A stretch of DNA of 64,000 nt, taken from Anopheles merus. Its lineage: Eukaryota > Arthropoda > Insecta > Diptera > Culicidae. The notes beneath the pieces were generated by a model. It was given only the letters and a program-made list of their open reading frames with translations, was not told the origin of the DNA and made no database searches. Of the stretch, positions 1-16,337 are shown one piece after another (the stretch's first letter is position 1; each line of letters opens with the position of its first letter). The translations under genes and the position numbers were made by a program. Where the stretch lies: positions 20,767,428 through 20,831,427 of the forward strand of contig NC_054083.1 in NCBI RefSeq assembly GCF_017562075.2, given 5' to 3'.

Positions 1-2052
1 CGAGACCAGACAAAAAAAAAACAGACGAGCAATCGTTTGCTTGTTTGTGGTTGGAAAGTTAATTTATCTTATGCCGCGATTTACAGTACACAAGCTTACA
101 CCATGACCAAATCAGTTACACATTGCAGCAAAACGCAATGGCAAAATGGCATCTCGCAATCTCAGTTCAGAAATTTGTTTTGAAAATGTTACACGTACAC
201 TAACTACCTACAATAAATTGCTAGAGCTCGAGCATCTTCCAATTATCAATAGAGTTCCTATCTAACGCGCTTATGTGGCTACATGGAAAGGCTACTACTA
301 ACGCACTACTAATTTTAAGGCCATCCTACAACACACTTACGCACATTTTATCAAATACATATTCGTGCTAATCATCACAAGGTTTTGAATTGTTAAGCTT
401 GCCTTTTTTCTTCTTCTTTCGTTATTTTTCGTGGGTTTATCTAGGGAAGCCTGTTGCTCTTGTAATTTGTATGTACAATTTTCGCCAACCACTCACACAC
501 ACACAGATGCGGTATGTCTCATTTTTTTGTACACCCTCCCTCTCTTGGTCTGTACTTTTGGAAGCCTCTGTCCAGCAGCGGTTTAGTTTTGTTTGTGTTT
601 GCATTTTGGAAACATTTCGTACGAAGTAGTGTAGAGTATTATTTGTTACATGTGTTCGACGTTCAACTTTAACTAAATATGAACTATCTTATCAAGCATC
701 TTATCCTATTGTTTGAGTGGAAGAGAAGGGGGCTTTTCTTTTGCTTTTTTTTAGAGGAGCCGCGGAGGGATTCCAATTAAACTGGACGCCAAGGAAATTA
801 TGTTGCATTGCTCAAACTAACGACAGAGAGAGAGAAAGAGAAATAAGAGCTTTGAATTGGCTGCCACTTGTTTCGCAGTTAGTCTTTTCTCCTACTTAAC
901 ATACAATAGAAAACAATCTAAATCTCCTAGTGCATCTACCACAGTGGATTCAGAGTCCTTTCTGCCCGGTCGTACTGCGAAATAGAGTGCTTAATTTATT
1001 AAAAAAAAAATACACAAAGCGCTGCTCATCCTATTTCCGATCCGTACATAAAAACTTATTCAGCAAAACTTAACTGTCTAAACTAACTAAAAATGAACAA
1101 ATTTGGCTAAACAACAGAAACGCGCACTAAATGTAGTGCTGCCGTAAGAAGGGTAGGTGTGTGGTGGAATTTATTTCCTAACACTTTTGCGCCATCGGTA
1201 GGGAAACACACTTTTGCACAGATTAGCAAATGGGAAGCATGATAATGATGATTATGATGCTGATGAGCGGGTGTTTGTGTGTGTGTGTGAGTCGGTCCAG
1301 TGGCTGGGATGAGTTGACAGCTCGCTCTGGTGCGGTATGTACGCACACGCACACACGCACATACACACACATATATTACAGGGATTCCTACACATTCTAT
1401 GCTCATGAATAAATGAAGAAGTACATTGCATTCGTCAAGCGCGTGCGTAACTAAAACGTGCACAAAACTGTCTGGTTTGGGGTGGGTGGAGGACGTTAGA
1501 GTTGGAGGAGTTTGGCATGATGGAATTTGAAATTATAAATGAACGGTAATTTAAACTCGTCCCTATTGCACGCTGTGCACAGCGACTGTGTCTAAATCGA
1601 TCCACTGGGAAATGAACGCTATGATGATGGTGTGCTACACAATAGTTACACCGAACTAAACGATAATACACACTCGCATGTGCACACACTACACACACAC
1701 ACACTACATGTAATGCAAATGCAGCACTAGAAGCCGGGACAGGTGGTGGTGCGTGGGTCTTTTTTTCATGATGGTTGATGGTTGGAATGGTTTTCTATCG
1801 GCAGGATACGCGCGGCTTCGGTGCTGTCTAAGATGAAGGACATATACGACACACAGGGGCGGGAATAGGGGCAGCGAGTGTGGCAGCAGGCAGGGCGCGC
1901 ACGGGCAGCGTGAACGAGCGAGAACAATGTACACACGCACACACACACACACAGATATACGCATAAAACACAACACACATACAGAAACAGTAGCAGAAAG
2001 GGAGGGTGTGGTTGGGGGAGAAAGAGAGTGGGTGGTGGGTTGTTGGATGAGC
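1..2052 (-). other. Probable Cbl 3'UTR / downstream noncoding region
   Basis: No further Cbl coding exon or other protein domain is visible here. The stretch is rich in CA/GT microsatellites, for example about 1272-1290, 1339-1372, 1688-1705 and 1935-1953. AT-rich words fit a minus-strand 3'UTR. Minus-strand AATAAA hexamers occur at 1000-995 and 1175-1170 and could serve poly(A) addition. If the long Cbl isoform exists, its proline-rich and UBA exons would have to lie beyond base 1, and this stretch would be partly intron for that form. The 3' end cannot be fixed from sequence alone. Confidence 0.45.
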
Positions 2053-2202
2053 TCACAGTACCTCCGTATCGTCATCGTGATCGTCGTTCTGTAGCTGCTG
2101 GCGGCCGTTCGCCGAGTTGCGATTGTGCTGCCGCTTGGGATCGAACGCGTCGACCACGATCTGCTCCGTGCCCTTGATTTCCGCCCGACAGAATGGGCAA
2201 CC
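2053..2202 (-). CDS. Cbl: Cbl terminal exon: last RING ligands and acidic tail (short isoform end)
   Basis: Acceptor TTTCAG precedes base 2202. The exon opens with GCPFCRAEIKGTEQIVVDAF, which supplies the last two RING cysteines. It continues to an Asn/Gln-rich stretch and an acidic tail ending DDDTEVL and TGA (2055-2053). The GAG codon at 2064-2062 is followed by GTACTG, an in-phase splice donor candidate, so this stop may belong only to an intron-retaining short isoform. Length to the stop is 150 bp. Confidence 0.92.
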   Translation of the reverse strand, partial: GCPFCRAEIKGTEQIVVDAFDPKRQHNRNSANGRQQLQNDDHDDDTEVL

Positions 2203-3430
2203 CTGAAAGAAATAAGCAACAGAAGCAACAACAAAAAAGGATGTTAGTTTATGTTGCACATTTCCCTCGTCCCCGGGGGGTGTGGGAGAGCGATACGAGA
2301 GCTCTTGGCATTGACGTGTGAAATGATGCTTTTGTCCAGCGGGATGATGGGACACCTGTCGCACAGCGCAGAAGGTCATCTCACTTGCACCGCCACGCCA
2401 CCCAACGTACCTGTCCCTCCGAGTCCACCTGCCAGGCCGTTAGGCAGGGTGTGCACAGCAGATGCCCGCACGGTTCGATGCGTATGTCCTTATCGTTCTC
2501 GGCACAGATTTTGCACAGCTGGAAGGTGCTTCCTGCAAAAAAAAAAAGATCAGAGAGAAAGGTGACGATGAAACAAAAATGCAATTAAATCAAGCCAGGG
2601 TCATGTCGGATGGATCCGTCCCGGGTACGTACCCATTTCGCAGTACAGCTCATACTGTTCCTGCGTCACGGTGATATGATCCTCGAGCGGGCTCTGCACG
2701 GCGAACGACAGATCCGGATTGTTGGGTTTGCCGTCCGGGTAGAGGTAGAACCCTTCCCTGCAGGGGGGTGTGCCAATGACGTGGTTGGAAAGACAAGACA
2801 ACGGAATAAGGATAGGTTAGTACATGGAAAAGCAAGTGTAACCATCTTTAGCCTTACCTATGGCCGTCTAATAAAGCTTGGCATAATGACTTGTTCTGCG
2901 GGATTGTCTGCAGGATTTCGCCCTCTTGCGTCACGTACCCTATCGCCCACTGTCCTAACCGGGTGCAGGATAATCTGTAATTGGGCGAAGCGGCATTGCA
3001 ATATTAATAATGTTTTAATGTTATCCGAAAGCAAACGAGCAACGATCCGGGTGCTGCTTACCTGAAAACATAACTACCAGCCTTAGTGATATACTTTTGT
3101 AAGCGTGCTTTGACTTCGTCGTAGGTTAGGAAAGCTACGTAGCCCGGATGGGTCACAGCAAGGATTTGCCAATTTCTTAGCAACGTATTCCACGGTTGAA
3201 ACAGCCTGCAACAGCAAAAAAAAAAAAAACAAGTTGTGGTTTAGTGGAAAATGAAACCAAATCAAACTATCGTCAAACTGTACCTTGTAAACACATCAAA
3301 TTCAAAATTTGATATATAATCATTGCACGTTAAGTCTATGGTGGTTTTAAGCGCCATCGCTTCCAGCCCGGAGGAGATCGGATGCACCAGGGATAGCTCG
3401 AACCGGAACAACTTCCACGGTACGAGTGTG
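2053..3430 (-). CDS. Cbl: Cbl E3 ubiquitin ligase, C-terminal six coding exons (5' partial)
   Basis: Cbl binds phosphotyrosine on activated receptor tyrosine kinases and ubiquitinates them at the membrane and on endosomes. Six minus-strand exons (3430-3284, 3205-3062, 2974-2858, 2757-2633, 2532-2411, 2202-2053), all with GT-AG borders and matching phases, give 267 residues plus a TGA stop. Residues 1-48 carry the end of the EF-hand, with a 12-residue loop from Asp32 to Glu43. Residues 50-136 form the SH2-like fold, with the phosphotyrosine-binding Arg97 in GSYVFR and Gly109 equivalent to human Gly306. Residues 137-177 are the linker with Tyr171 and Tyr174 (human Tyr368 and Tyr371). Residues 184-223 are the C3HC4 RING with Trp211 for E2 contact. 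The protein ends in an acidic tail like the short fly form, without the proline-rich and UBA regions. The four-helix-bundle exons are missing from the window. Identification rests on remembered family sequences and is very secure. Confidence 0.96.
2056..2064 (-). promoter_or_regulatory. Cbl: Candidate alternative 5' splice site at the end of the Cbl short form
   Basis: The minus strand reads GAG then GTACTGTGA. Splicing after GAG (2062) would remove the Val-Leu-stop ending in phase 0 and join to downstream exons. Reading through gives the short protein. Fly Cbl is known to have short and long forms differing after the RING region. Use of this site is inferred. Confidence 0.4.
2411..2532 (-). 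CDS. Cbl: Cbl exon: first six zinc ligands of the RING finger
   Basis: Acceptor TTTGCAG, preceded by a poly-T tract, comes before base 2532. The donor GTACGT begins at 2410. The exon encodes STFQLCKICAENDKDIRIEP then CGHLLCTPCLTAWQVDSEGQ, giving Cys, Cys, Cys, His, Cys, Cys of the C3HC4 RING and the E2-contacting Trp. It ends on a complete Gln codon. Length is 122 bp. Confidence 0.96.
2633..2757 (-). CDS. Cbl: Cbl exon: SH2 end and linker helix with regulatory tyrosines
   Basis: Acceptor CCTGCAG precedes base 2757 and donor GTACGT begins at 2632. The product runs EGFYLYPDGKPNNPDLSFAV and then to TVTQEQYELYCEM plus one base of a Gly codon. The two tyrosines in EQYELY match the linker tyrosines whose phosphorylation activates human CBL. 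Length is 125 bp. Confidence 0.95.
2858..2974 (-). CDS. Cbl: Cbl exon: second half of SH2-like domain
   Basis: Acceptor ATTACAG precedes base 2974 and donor GTAAGG begins at 2857. It reads LSCTRLGQWAIGYVTQEGEI followed by LQTIPQNKSLCQALLDGH, the conserved core after the FLVR-like arginine. Length is 117 bp with split arginine codons at both ends. Confidence 0.95.
   Translation of the reverse strand: MILHPVRTVGDRVRDARGRNPADNPAEQVIMPSFIRRP
3062..3205 (-). CDS. Cbl: Cbl exon: first half of SH2-like domain
   Basis: Acceptor TTGCAG precedes base 3205 and donor GTAAGC begins at 3061. The exon encodes LFQPWNTLLRNWQILAVTHP, continues through GYVAFLTYDEVKARLQKYI and ends at GSYVF plus AG of the phosphotyrosine-binding arginine codon. 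Length is 144 bp. The arginine codon is split across the intron. Confidence 0.95.
3284..3430 (-). CDS. Cbl: Cbl exon: EF-hand end and start of SH2-like region
   Basis: The acceptor is CCCGCAG directly before base 3430, behind a long TC-repeat pyrimidine tract (GA on the + strand, about 3441-3458). The exon starts with the third base of a split codon, probably Ser. It reads TLVPWKLFRFELSLVHPISS onward through the calcium loop DLTCNDYISNFE and ends in FEFDVFT plus two bases of an Arg codon. The donor is GTACAG at 3283. Length is 147 bp, entering phase 2 and leaving phase 2. This is the most upstream Cbl exon visible. Confidence 0.95.
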
Positions 3431-3828
3431 CTGCGGGAAGAGAGAGAGAGAGAGAGAAAAGATTGGATGGTTTTTGATATTTTAGTACATATTTTAGAGA
3501 ATATTTAACAATAAAATTAAGCGAAGGATAAAAATATATCAGCGATGCTGTTCTGGGAAATGGAACATGGAAATGGAGCTTTTGATTGTGTCCTCATTAC
3601 CGTCACTGTCACTTATTTCATTGTGCAGAACATAGCTCCGATGGACCCGATTTAAATTACGTTTTAAACCGTGAATCGGTGTGTCGTATGATAATGATCG
3701 TTCCAAAGCGAACACTCTTCCCTGTCGTCGCTGATTTCCCTTTCAAGTTGGGCACGGGGGCGAAAACTCAAGCACGGGAGCAGCAATCGCAAACATTTAC
3801 CCGACCGAGCCGAGAATGGACCTCAACA

Positions 3829-3852
3829 GGGGGGGGGGGGGGGGGGGGGGGG
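3829..3852. repeat. 24-base G homopolymer
   Basis: An uninterrupted G run on the + strand. Shorter runs occur at 25287-25304 (+ G), 35559-35574 (+ C) and 59057-59072 (+ G). Such runs are length-unstable and often mis-sized in assemblies. Confidence 0.9.
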
Positions 3853-5251
3853 AGGAACTTTTCTGCCCATCGGCGCTCGAAATATCACCATTAGAGACGT
3901 TAATGTAGTACCCTCTTGAACTGATGATTAATTCACGCTCTGCCAGCAGTTGGCGCGAGTCGTGCTGCAAATTCGCGGACCGGAGAAAGGCGGATGGAAG
4001 GTACCGGGAGGAGAAGTAGAAGGAGAAGGAGAGACCAGCAGCCCGTAAAGTAATTACACTGAGAGACAGAGTGCGTCAGATGAATAATTACAAATCACTC
4101 GACGTTCAAAAAAGTGCTCGAAGAATGGAGCAAACAGAAGGAAAATAGGTAAGAAAACAGATTCTTGGCAACCAGCAGCAAGGGAAATGAATGGGTTTGT
4201 AGCACAGAAACACACACACACATATAGAGGCAAATGAATCAATTCCTCATTACGTTACATGATTTTATTACGAACGTCTAGGTGTCGGTTTAGAGCAGAA
4301 GAGCAGACGAATTCGAAACCATTTGCTTCCATTTCATTCCACTTCATTAACGCGCGCGCTCGAAAAAGGATTGGTTTGCCATTAAAAGAGTGTGTGCGAG
4401 GGCGAAGGCTTAGTGTTGGTCCGATTTCTTAAAGAAGATGCCAGACCGCTGCACCCTTTCGCGCCATGCACCTTTTTACATTTAAGCTTAATTATGCCTT
4501 TTCCCCCACCGCTTGCTCTCTGCAGTTTGGAATGGCTTTTGATAAAAAAAGAGAACCGGGAACTACCGGGAGCAGGAAATTCTCATCATTAAAAACTCAT
4601 CCCCCTTTTGTGTACACATACACAAACCTTTCTCACGTGTGCTGCTGTTTGTGGTTGTGGAGAGGATCGTGAACGGAGGGAAAAATCACCCACCACGAAA
4701 GAGAAGGCGGCATGGAAGTGGAGCATGCACAGACAGATCGGTCGGTGTGGAATTGTTTGGCGGTCTGTTTGCCGAGACACAATACAAACCGGTAGCGCCA
4801 TCATGCGCCGTCGTTCTCGATGCTATCAATGCAATACAAGAAGAAGAAAAAAAAACAAACCTAGGACGTATCTTTATAAAATATCCTTTTTTATGCTTCA
4901 GTTCAATTCTCGCAAAAAGTTATCCCAAGGAGTGCAACGCTATGTCTGTTAGAAGGATTTGTGTGATTTCCTCTGTTGTACATTTTAATGATCGCTTCTT
5001 TTGCATTGCAAGTTGGCCCAATGGAACAAACAAAGTGTCACCGCTTAAGATAGCATTTTGTGAAGTGCCGACAGCCAAAGTTAAAAAGTGTTTTCCGCTT
5101 TTTAAAAATAGACTTTCGATTGACTTTGACAATTAAATTAATGTTCAAATGTAATGAAAGGCTTCGTCGCTACTGCTGCCATATCGACACTGTACAAAGC
5201 TGATATCTTATTGAAGCCCTACCGTTGATGTGAGCCCTGTAGAGTAGGCGA

Positions 5252-5312
5252 TAACGTAGGCGGATCAGAACAGTACGCACAACCAGTCCTGCGTTCAAAT
5301 CTCAAGAAATAC
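5252..5312 (+). repeat. Possible tRNA-derived SINE head
   Basis: An A-box-like TAACGTAGGCGG (5252-5263) is followed about 40 bases later by a B-box-like GTTCAAATCTC (5292-5302), which is tRNA promoter spacing. No cloverleaf with a paired acceptor stem can be drawn, so a relic of a tRNA-derived repeat is more likely than a tRNA gene. Confidence 0.3.
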
Positions 5313-8300
5313 GTAAAATACGAAAACGAATTTTTAGAAAATAAAAAAAAGGGGTTTGGACTATTTAAAAAGACAACACAAACTCTGAAGAAAAATTGTA
5401 CCAAGAATCTATTTCTCACCTAACCACCTTCCTTCCCCCGCTCCCATCAAACCCACACAAAAACAAAAAGCTCTTCTAAAGCTAAAGCTTCTGCGACGCG
5501 CAAGGTGAGCGAACAACCAAACCAACACAGCTTCTTACACCGTTTGTGGACGATTCTTCGTCATTTGTTTGCAATTTTGTTACTCGCCCACATCCATTGC
5601 CGTGTTGTTCCCATTTCTAGCGTCCAGGGTCACACACATACATACAGGTACACAGTACAATGACAGAAAACACCAGGAAAACGGCCATAACAAACGGAGG
5701 CAAGAGGAAAATTGAAAAGCAAAAATCTTACAGCCCACGGACCACTGAGGAGAGAAGGAAAGCATGCAAGATGGCCTTGTGTCGGTGTTATCTCCCTCCC
5801 AGTGTTGTCGTGAAAGAAAAATAAGAGAAAATACAAGACATCCCAGAGGTCCGGGCATTCTTCGTCGTCCTTTTCACCAGGACATTTTTTGGGACAGGGA
5901 AAAGATTTCCTCAACGCAAACACAAAAATCAAACAGAAGAACTTAAGTGATTCCGGGAGGCACGGTCTCAACCAACTTCGAGCTTCACCGCGGCCCTTGC
6001 ACCCCGAGGGTTGTGGTCATTATTGTTGGAATATCGCACGGGATTCGATCGGTAATGGGAAATGAATATAAGGTGCAAGTCTTGCAAGGATCGCAATATG
6101 CAATATCAGATTCCTTTTTAGTTGCTACAAGCTGGTGTTTTAAATAAGAAAACTTCAAATTTTCCCTAGGTTACCTGACCAGCAATGTAAAAACTCAACA
6201 TACACATCCACCCATCCATGTAACAAACGGCATAAAATGCAACCGGCACTCGGTACAAGAGGTCCTTGTTGCTTTGTCGCTACAGCAGATGTGATGGTTT
6301 ATTTGTCTTTCTCTCTATCTCCCTCTCCAAATGTGTCCTTTCGCTTCTATACCAATGCCTCCCAATGCCTGACAATGTTTCCCGGTGGATGGAAAAGCCG
6401 CACCACAGACACGGACCGACTTTAGCTTGACGGGCAAAAAGCAATCACTTTTAATTTACTTCCCAGCTTTTAATGGATATTGTGCGCGCCTTTTTGCAGC
6501 CGCTTTTTTCTTTCCTTTTTGCCGCCGCTGCATAGCGCCACACACACACATTATTACTTGAGGGCTGTGGTGGAAGAGTGTCTGCTTTTCCATTTCCCAC
6601 AGAAACGATCGCAACACGGGGGACATTTCCACTGTCGCGTGGTTGGTTAAGAGTCGGTAGGAGTAAAATTATATCCATCTCGTGACTTTCTCCTCTCCTC
6701 GCGGTTACAGATTTAGCAATACTGCCTACCACACTTGGGGATTCACTCACTCAGCACACACTTGCGACACACGCCTGCCCACTCTTTCACGGGGCGATTG
6801 AAAAAATCCTTTTTCTCGTAAAATAATACTACACGCGCGTACGGAGACACCAGCACCTTCCTTTCCGTGGGGAGGAACATCGCGTAGGCACCTCTGGGAC
6901 TTGTCCAAAGCTTTTGGATGTGGAAGTGGTTTGGAGAAGCTGGTAGCCAAGCAGCAACGGCATGAAACAGGCTTACCTTTCATTAAATTACACCAACACC
7001 GTCAACAGATGAAGTGCGGCACAGGATGAAGTGCATAAATCAATTAATGTTGTTTGCCGCTTTTGTCCTGCTTTCTGTTTCTTCTTGGGGTTAAAATAAG
7101 CGTGAACAGGGATGTGGTTTTCGTTGCAACTCTCATTATAATTCAAAATGGAGATGGGCAGGAACAAATCGTAGAAATAGGAGGAAAAAAACACCCTAAG
7201 ACAGGACAGAGTCACTGCTCACTGGTCTGTTGTTGGTTTCGATCTTTGAACGCAGAACCAGGATGTTTAAAGAATAAGAGAAAAGTCTATGTCAACCCCG
7301 TCCGATGGGGTTCTGACTGTATTAAATTAATGAAATCTGACCCAAAGATAATGATCGATCGCATTTAAAAGGAACTGCACCATGGAAACCATCTTTAGGA
7401 GTATGGGTTGATGATAGTAGGTCGGCTTTAATGGTTCCGTTGTGCCTTTAGGTTCCAATTCGAGTTCACTCTTGTGAAGCGAAAGGCGAAAGAACGAAAA
7501 GCAAAATGGGAGAAAAAACAGGCCACACAAGGAAACAAAACGTTCAACAACTGTATGTGAGCTGTTACTGTATCGTCACACAAACACACGGTGTCCTTTC
7601 GACGCACCTTAAAGTGGAAGAATTCTCTGGGACAGGCCCCTAAATCTGGTTCTCGCTTTTTTTATTCGATGCTTATCTGGAGAAATTATGTCTTCACATT
7701 CGACATTGGGACAGTGACTTCGGATACGTACTGGAGGAAAAGATTGGACCGAGAGAACGGGGTTTTGTTGATCGAGATAATTTCACAACGAGCAACATGA
7801 AACGTGTTCTTGAAAGACTGAAAGACAAAAAAATGGAAAACTGATGATGCGAGAAGTGAAGAATCACAATGCTCAAGAAATTTAGTTACTCCTCAAAAAT
7901 AAGGTTTACTATCCCACGTTATAAAATATGAATTCGAAAACAGTTTATCCTTGCAACGAGAGCTGCACATTTCCTAAAGTAGCAGAAAATCATCCTCTTA
8001 TCGTCATACTCCTTTGCAACTCCAGGACAGCTACGAACGCGTGAAGTAAAGTGGATAACGAAGTGTGTGTGCGACGTGGGTGCCTTGACAGTTTGATGCA
8101 CTTTCCCAAACAACTGCCAACCATTGTGCTAGCAGCGTGTGGAACCGTCGTATGAAGGACACGATAGCAGGAGATGCACATTAAATGTGCATTACTTCCG
8201 TGCTGTAGCTGGCGATAAGTTCCGCATACGGAGCGCGGAAGCAGCCTAAGTTTGTTAACAAACTAAGCGCATTGCCGCTTGTACCGCCTTTTTCTAGGAG

Positions 8301-11300
8301 CCAGACATACACACATGCCGCCGTTCCGATGATGGTGTCTTCTTGTAGCGTTGGATGCAGCTAGATAAAGTGGCGCGAAGACTGTAATATACCACACCCA
8401 GGCGAGAAGGACGAGAGCCTGATTTATGGTGCCGAATAAGGACTTCCGGACAGAGCAACCACTTCTGCCGCCCAAAGATGCAGCCAGTGCTGCTTGGCTG
8501 TCTAATGCAACTTGTGATGAGAGTTTTTTCCCCTGTTTGTGCAATCACACAACACAACGCGCGAACAGCAGACGCACATCTCGTTGTAGAAAGTTGTTCC
8601 CTGTTTACAGATATAACGAGTGGCAGCTTCTTTCTCAACAAAGTCGCTCCCGTTTGCTTGTCAAACGCACGACAAGAGCGAAATGACAGCAAGGCAATTT
8701 AACTTTCAACGAGGTTCTTTCGCCCATCCAAGGAACTAACTGGCACTTGTAAAGTGTTTAAAACCAACAACCAAAAGATGGCTGCATCCGGTCCTTGTCG
8801 GCAGTACTGGGAAGCGGTTTCAGTGGGTCACTTTCGTAGATCGAAGTACACACAACATCGATCCACTTTGTAAGCCAAACGTGCTTAACGGACGAGAACT
8901 TATAGAAATAGAATTTGAACGCCATTCTGAGAATGGCGTACTTTAAGCAACAACAGAATTGCGCCTCCGATGGATGATGTCTTACATCATGAGACGCTAT
9001 TTGTCACCTTTGCTTCTTCGACTACATGTCAAAGTGATATTCAGATGTCTATCAGCTGTCTAGTAATGAAAGGCTCTTCCATGGGGAAAATGCGTCAATT
9101 AAACGAAAACCACACACAATCGAAACAGAACCGCATACGTATGCAAATCAATTGAACGCTTCCAGCGCACAGCGTATATCACGGTTCGATACACCGCTCG
9201 ACCTTTTTGGCAAACAGAAACCTTACCCAATCAGCCAACAACACTGGCATACAGTGCGCGACACGTGTACAGCTTATTGCACACCGGTCGGGCCCGGTGT
9301 TTTCGTTTCATTCCAGGCTGCCGTATGATCGCAACTGTGGCCACCAGAAATCACAAAACGCCAGAACTACCTCCAACGATGTGGCTCTGATATCGCCTGT
9401 GGGGTACTTCCATGAAAACCTAACCGTCCTGGAAATGACTTCCCTTTGTAGTGCTGCGGACAAGTTTAGCGAGCGCGCGGCGCGGCGCGCCCGAATGGAT
9501 GCTGCGAGGAACGAGAGCGCGTTTACCAGGAACTGTTGAACAGAACGAAACCGAAGAACGAAGCCTCGAAGCCAGAACTGAGTGGGCGATTCCTGGCAAA
9601 CACCTGCCGCCACACATCCTGCGAGTTTTCTTCGCGACGTGGATCACCAGCAAGCAGGGATCTTACAGACACAAGGGGAAACCTTTCCGATTGGGGGTTG
9701 TTCACGTGATGTTTTTGGTGGCCTAGGCCACTTCCAGGCCCCTCCCTCCCTGGCTTCCGGCGCGTGTACCGTCGTCGCTGTGAGATATGTGCTTCACACA
9801 GTGAGGCATGAAGTTTTACCTAGCTCGAAAGTAGGCACACACATACACGTTCGCTCGAAGAAAGTTATCCTCACATAAACCACAATTTCAATCTCAGAGA
9901 TAGATTTTTGATATCAAAATATCAATTTTTTTGCGCAATTTATGGGGCAGCTTCCCTCGCAACTGCATGGGAATTTTCAATGTGCATGAGGAGCAAAATA
10001 TGTCGCATTCTTTGTAAAATTTGCTCATTCCACGAATTTTGTTTCTGGGAATTTGGCATACCTTCGCCCAGCAGAGAGAGAGCGAACATTCTTTTGTCGA
10101 AAATGCTTAGTTTCTGGCACACTTTCGGGGACATCCTCGCTTCGATGCAAGCAAAATGTTGCAATTTTATGTGAACAAATTCAACTCAAGAATGTGTTTG
10201 CACTGAAGGGAACGAAGAACGCGATTATGTTGTTGTCGTTGTTGTTGTTGGATCCTTTGAATAGTTTAATAAAGTGGGCGACGTTTGCCTCATTAAAGGA
10301 AGATGCAATCAATGCGATGGGGACAGTTCAAAAATTTATAGACCATTTGTTGAACTCGATTTCCCGAAGATGCTGAAGACATGAAATTCTTTGCCAGTAT
10401 GACTTGTTGCGTGGAATTGTTTATGGGAAACACACAAAAAAAGTATCGGAATGAGGAAACGATGTCACTCCGCCCAAGAACTTGAATGTAATAAATATGC
10501 CCTCGCGGCTTGGCTTGGCAAAAGTCGTGGACGTCACACAATCACTTCTAACCTCAGATTCAGGTTCACAATATTGCCTTTTTATCTGTTTGAAGGAACC
10601 GCCATGATAAAGTTTATAGTCTATCATAATCGTAAAAATTCTCGCCCGAGCCGGAGAGCGAACATCAATTTTGCTGAAGATTAATAAAAAGCGCTCAACA
10701 TACACGGGCCCCGTTGCGTCTGCGAGATGTGGGCTAGCAATTCCTAACAGGCAAGGTCAAGCGGAACACCAACAAGAGCAGAATAGAATTTTGGGTGTAG
10801 AATTTTGCACACAAAAACGGTACACCGTCAGCCGTATCCTTCTCGAGCAAACACATCCTGCCGCGACCGGAACCAGATATCAATCGGCGTTGGCTTTTGG
10901 GGTGACGACAAAGGCGAGGGAATGCATTAACTGCACCGATCCATCACAATCTGGTTGTGTGTGTGTTTGTATCCTGCGGGGACACACATCAACCCGTTCA
11001 GCGATGCTTTGATAGTAGTAAAACAACAACAATAACACCCCCCACAGCAAAATCACAAACTGTCACAACGTGCCCTTTCCCCATCACTCACAGAACAGCA
11101 TTTGCCGTTTTATGCCACACCATTGGAATGAAATTGGAAGAACAAAGGATCCGATGGTAAAAATCACGCAAGAAAGGAAAACACGAAACCGAGACCAGAA
11201 AAAAAAGAACAAAAATCCATCAAATATTCCATAACTTCCCGTCTGGGTTGGAAAGGACCCGGCCAAATCAAACACAGAGCGAACCCTTTTTCCCCAGCTT

Positions 11301-12178
11301 AACACAGCCCACAGAGCTTCGGAAGGGTTCACAGTGGGAACTATTGGATCCAGTGCTGCCGACCATGCGGATCGTTGAGATGCTGCATTGATGTGTTCAA
11401 GTGTGTGATGGACCACCGATGTCAAAACCGATGTTTGTGCACTGGCGGGGCAGGTTGATGCCATTTGAAGTGCTACCCGCGGGGCGCTGTGTACACGGCT
11501 TAAAGGAAAGCGATGATATGATTAATGGCGGCATGTTCCTCTTTCTCTCGCTCGGTGGTCGGAACACACACATTATGAAGTGTGTGTGTGTGTATGTATG
11601 TGTTCAAACATACCATCAGCGTCACCGGCACCACAAAGAAGAAAGGATTTCCTTCCTATTCCAGTGAATCCATTTGTGGACTATACGTCCCGCCGAACAA
11701 TCGGGTAAACATGGTCGCATAATTTTAGACGAACATTCGGTGATAGAGAGAGGCGGAAAGAGAGATCCAACATCAACCAGACGGTAGGTGCAAATGCCCA
11801 CACACACACACACACACTGTAATAAAATGCGACACATCCGTCTGAGTGAGTCACGGAACGAAATTCTTTGCAAACCCTTTGAGAAAACGCACAAAAAGCG
11901 GTTTGAAGAAGCGATCATTTCCAGAAACCACACTGTTGAATTGGTTTTCACCGAGATCTCCGAGCGACAACATGCAGCCCGAGAAAGCGGAGTATAAGAG
12001 GGTTTGCCGAGGTCGTAAAAATCGGACCGCCGTAAAAATATGTATCAAGTTTCGCACTGTCTCAGCCGGTGGCGATGGATTGCTCCGAGGGGTCGCATTT
12101 TGTGTCAGGTTGGGGAATTCCGTTCTATTCTGATTGGGAGGAGAAACGATTCAGCAACATATATCTCCCAACCAGCAT

Positions 12179-16337
<4,159 letters not shown>

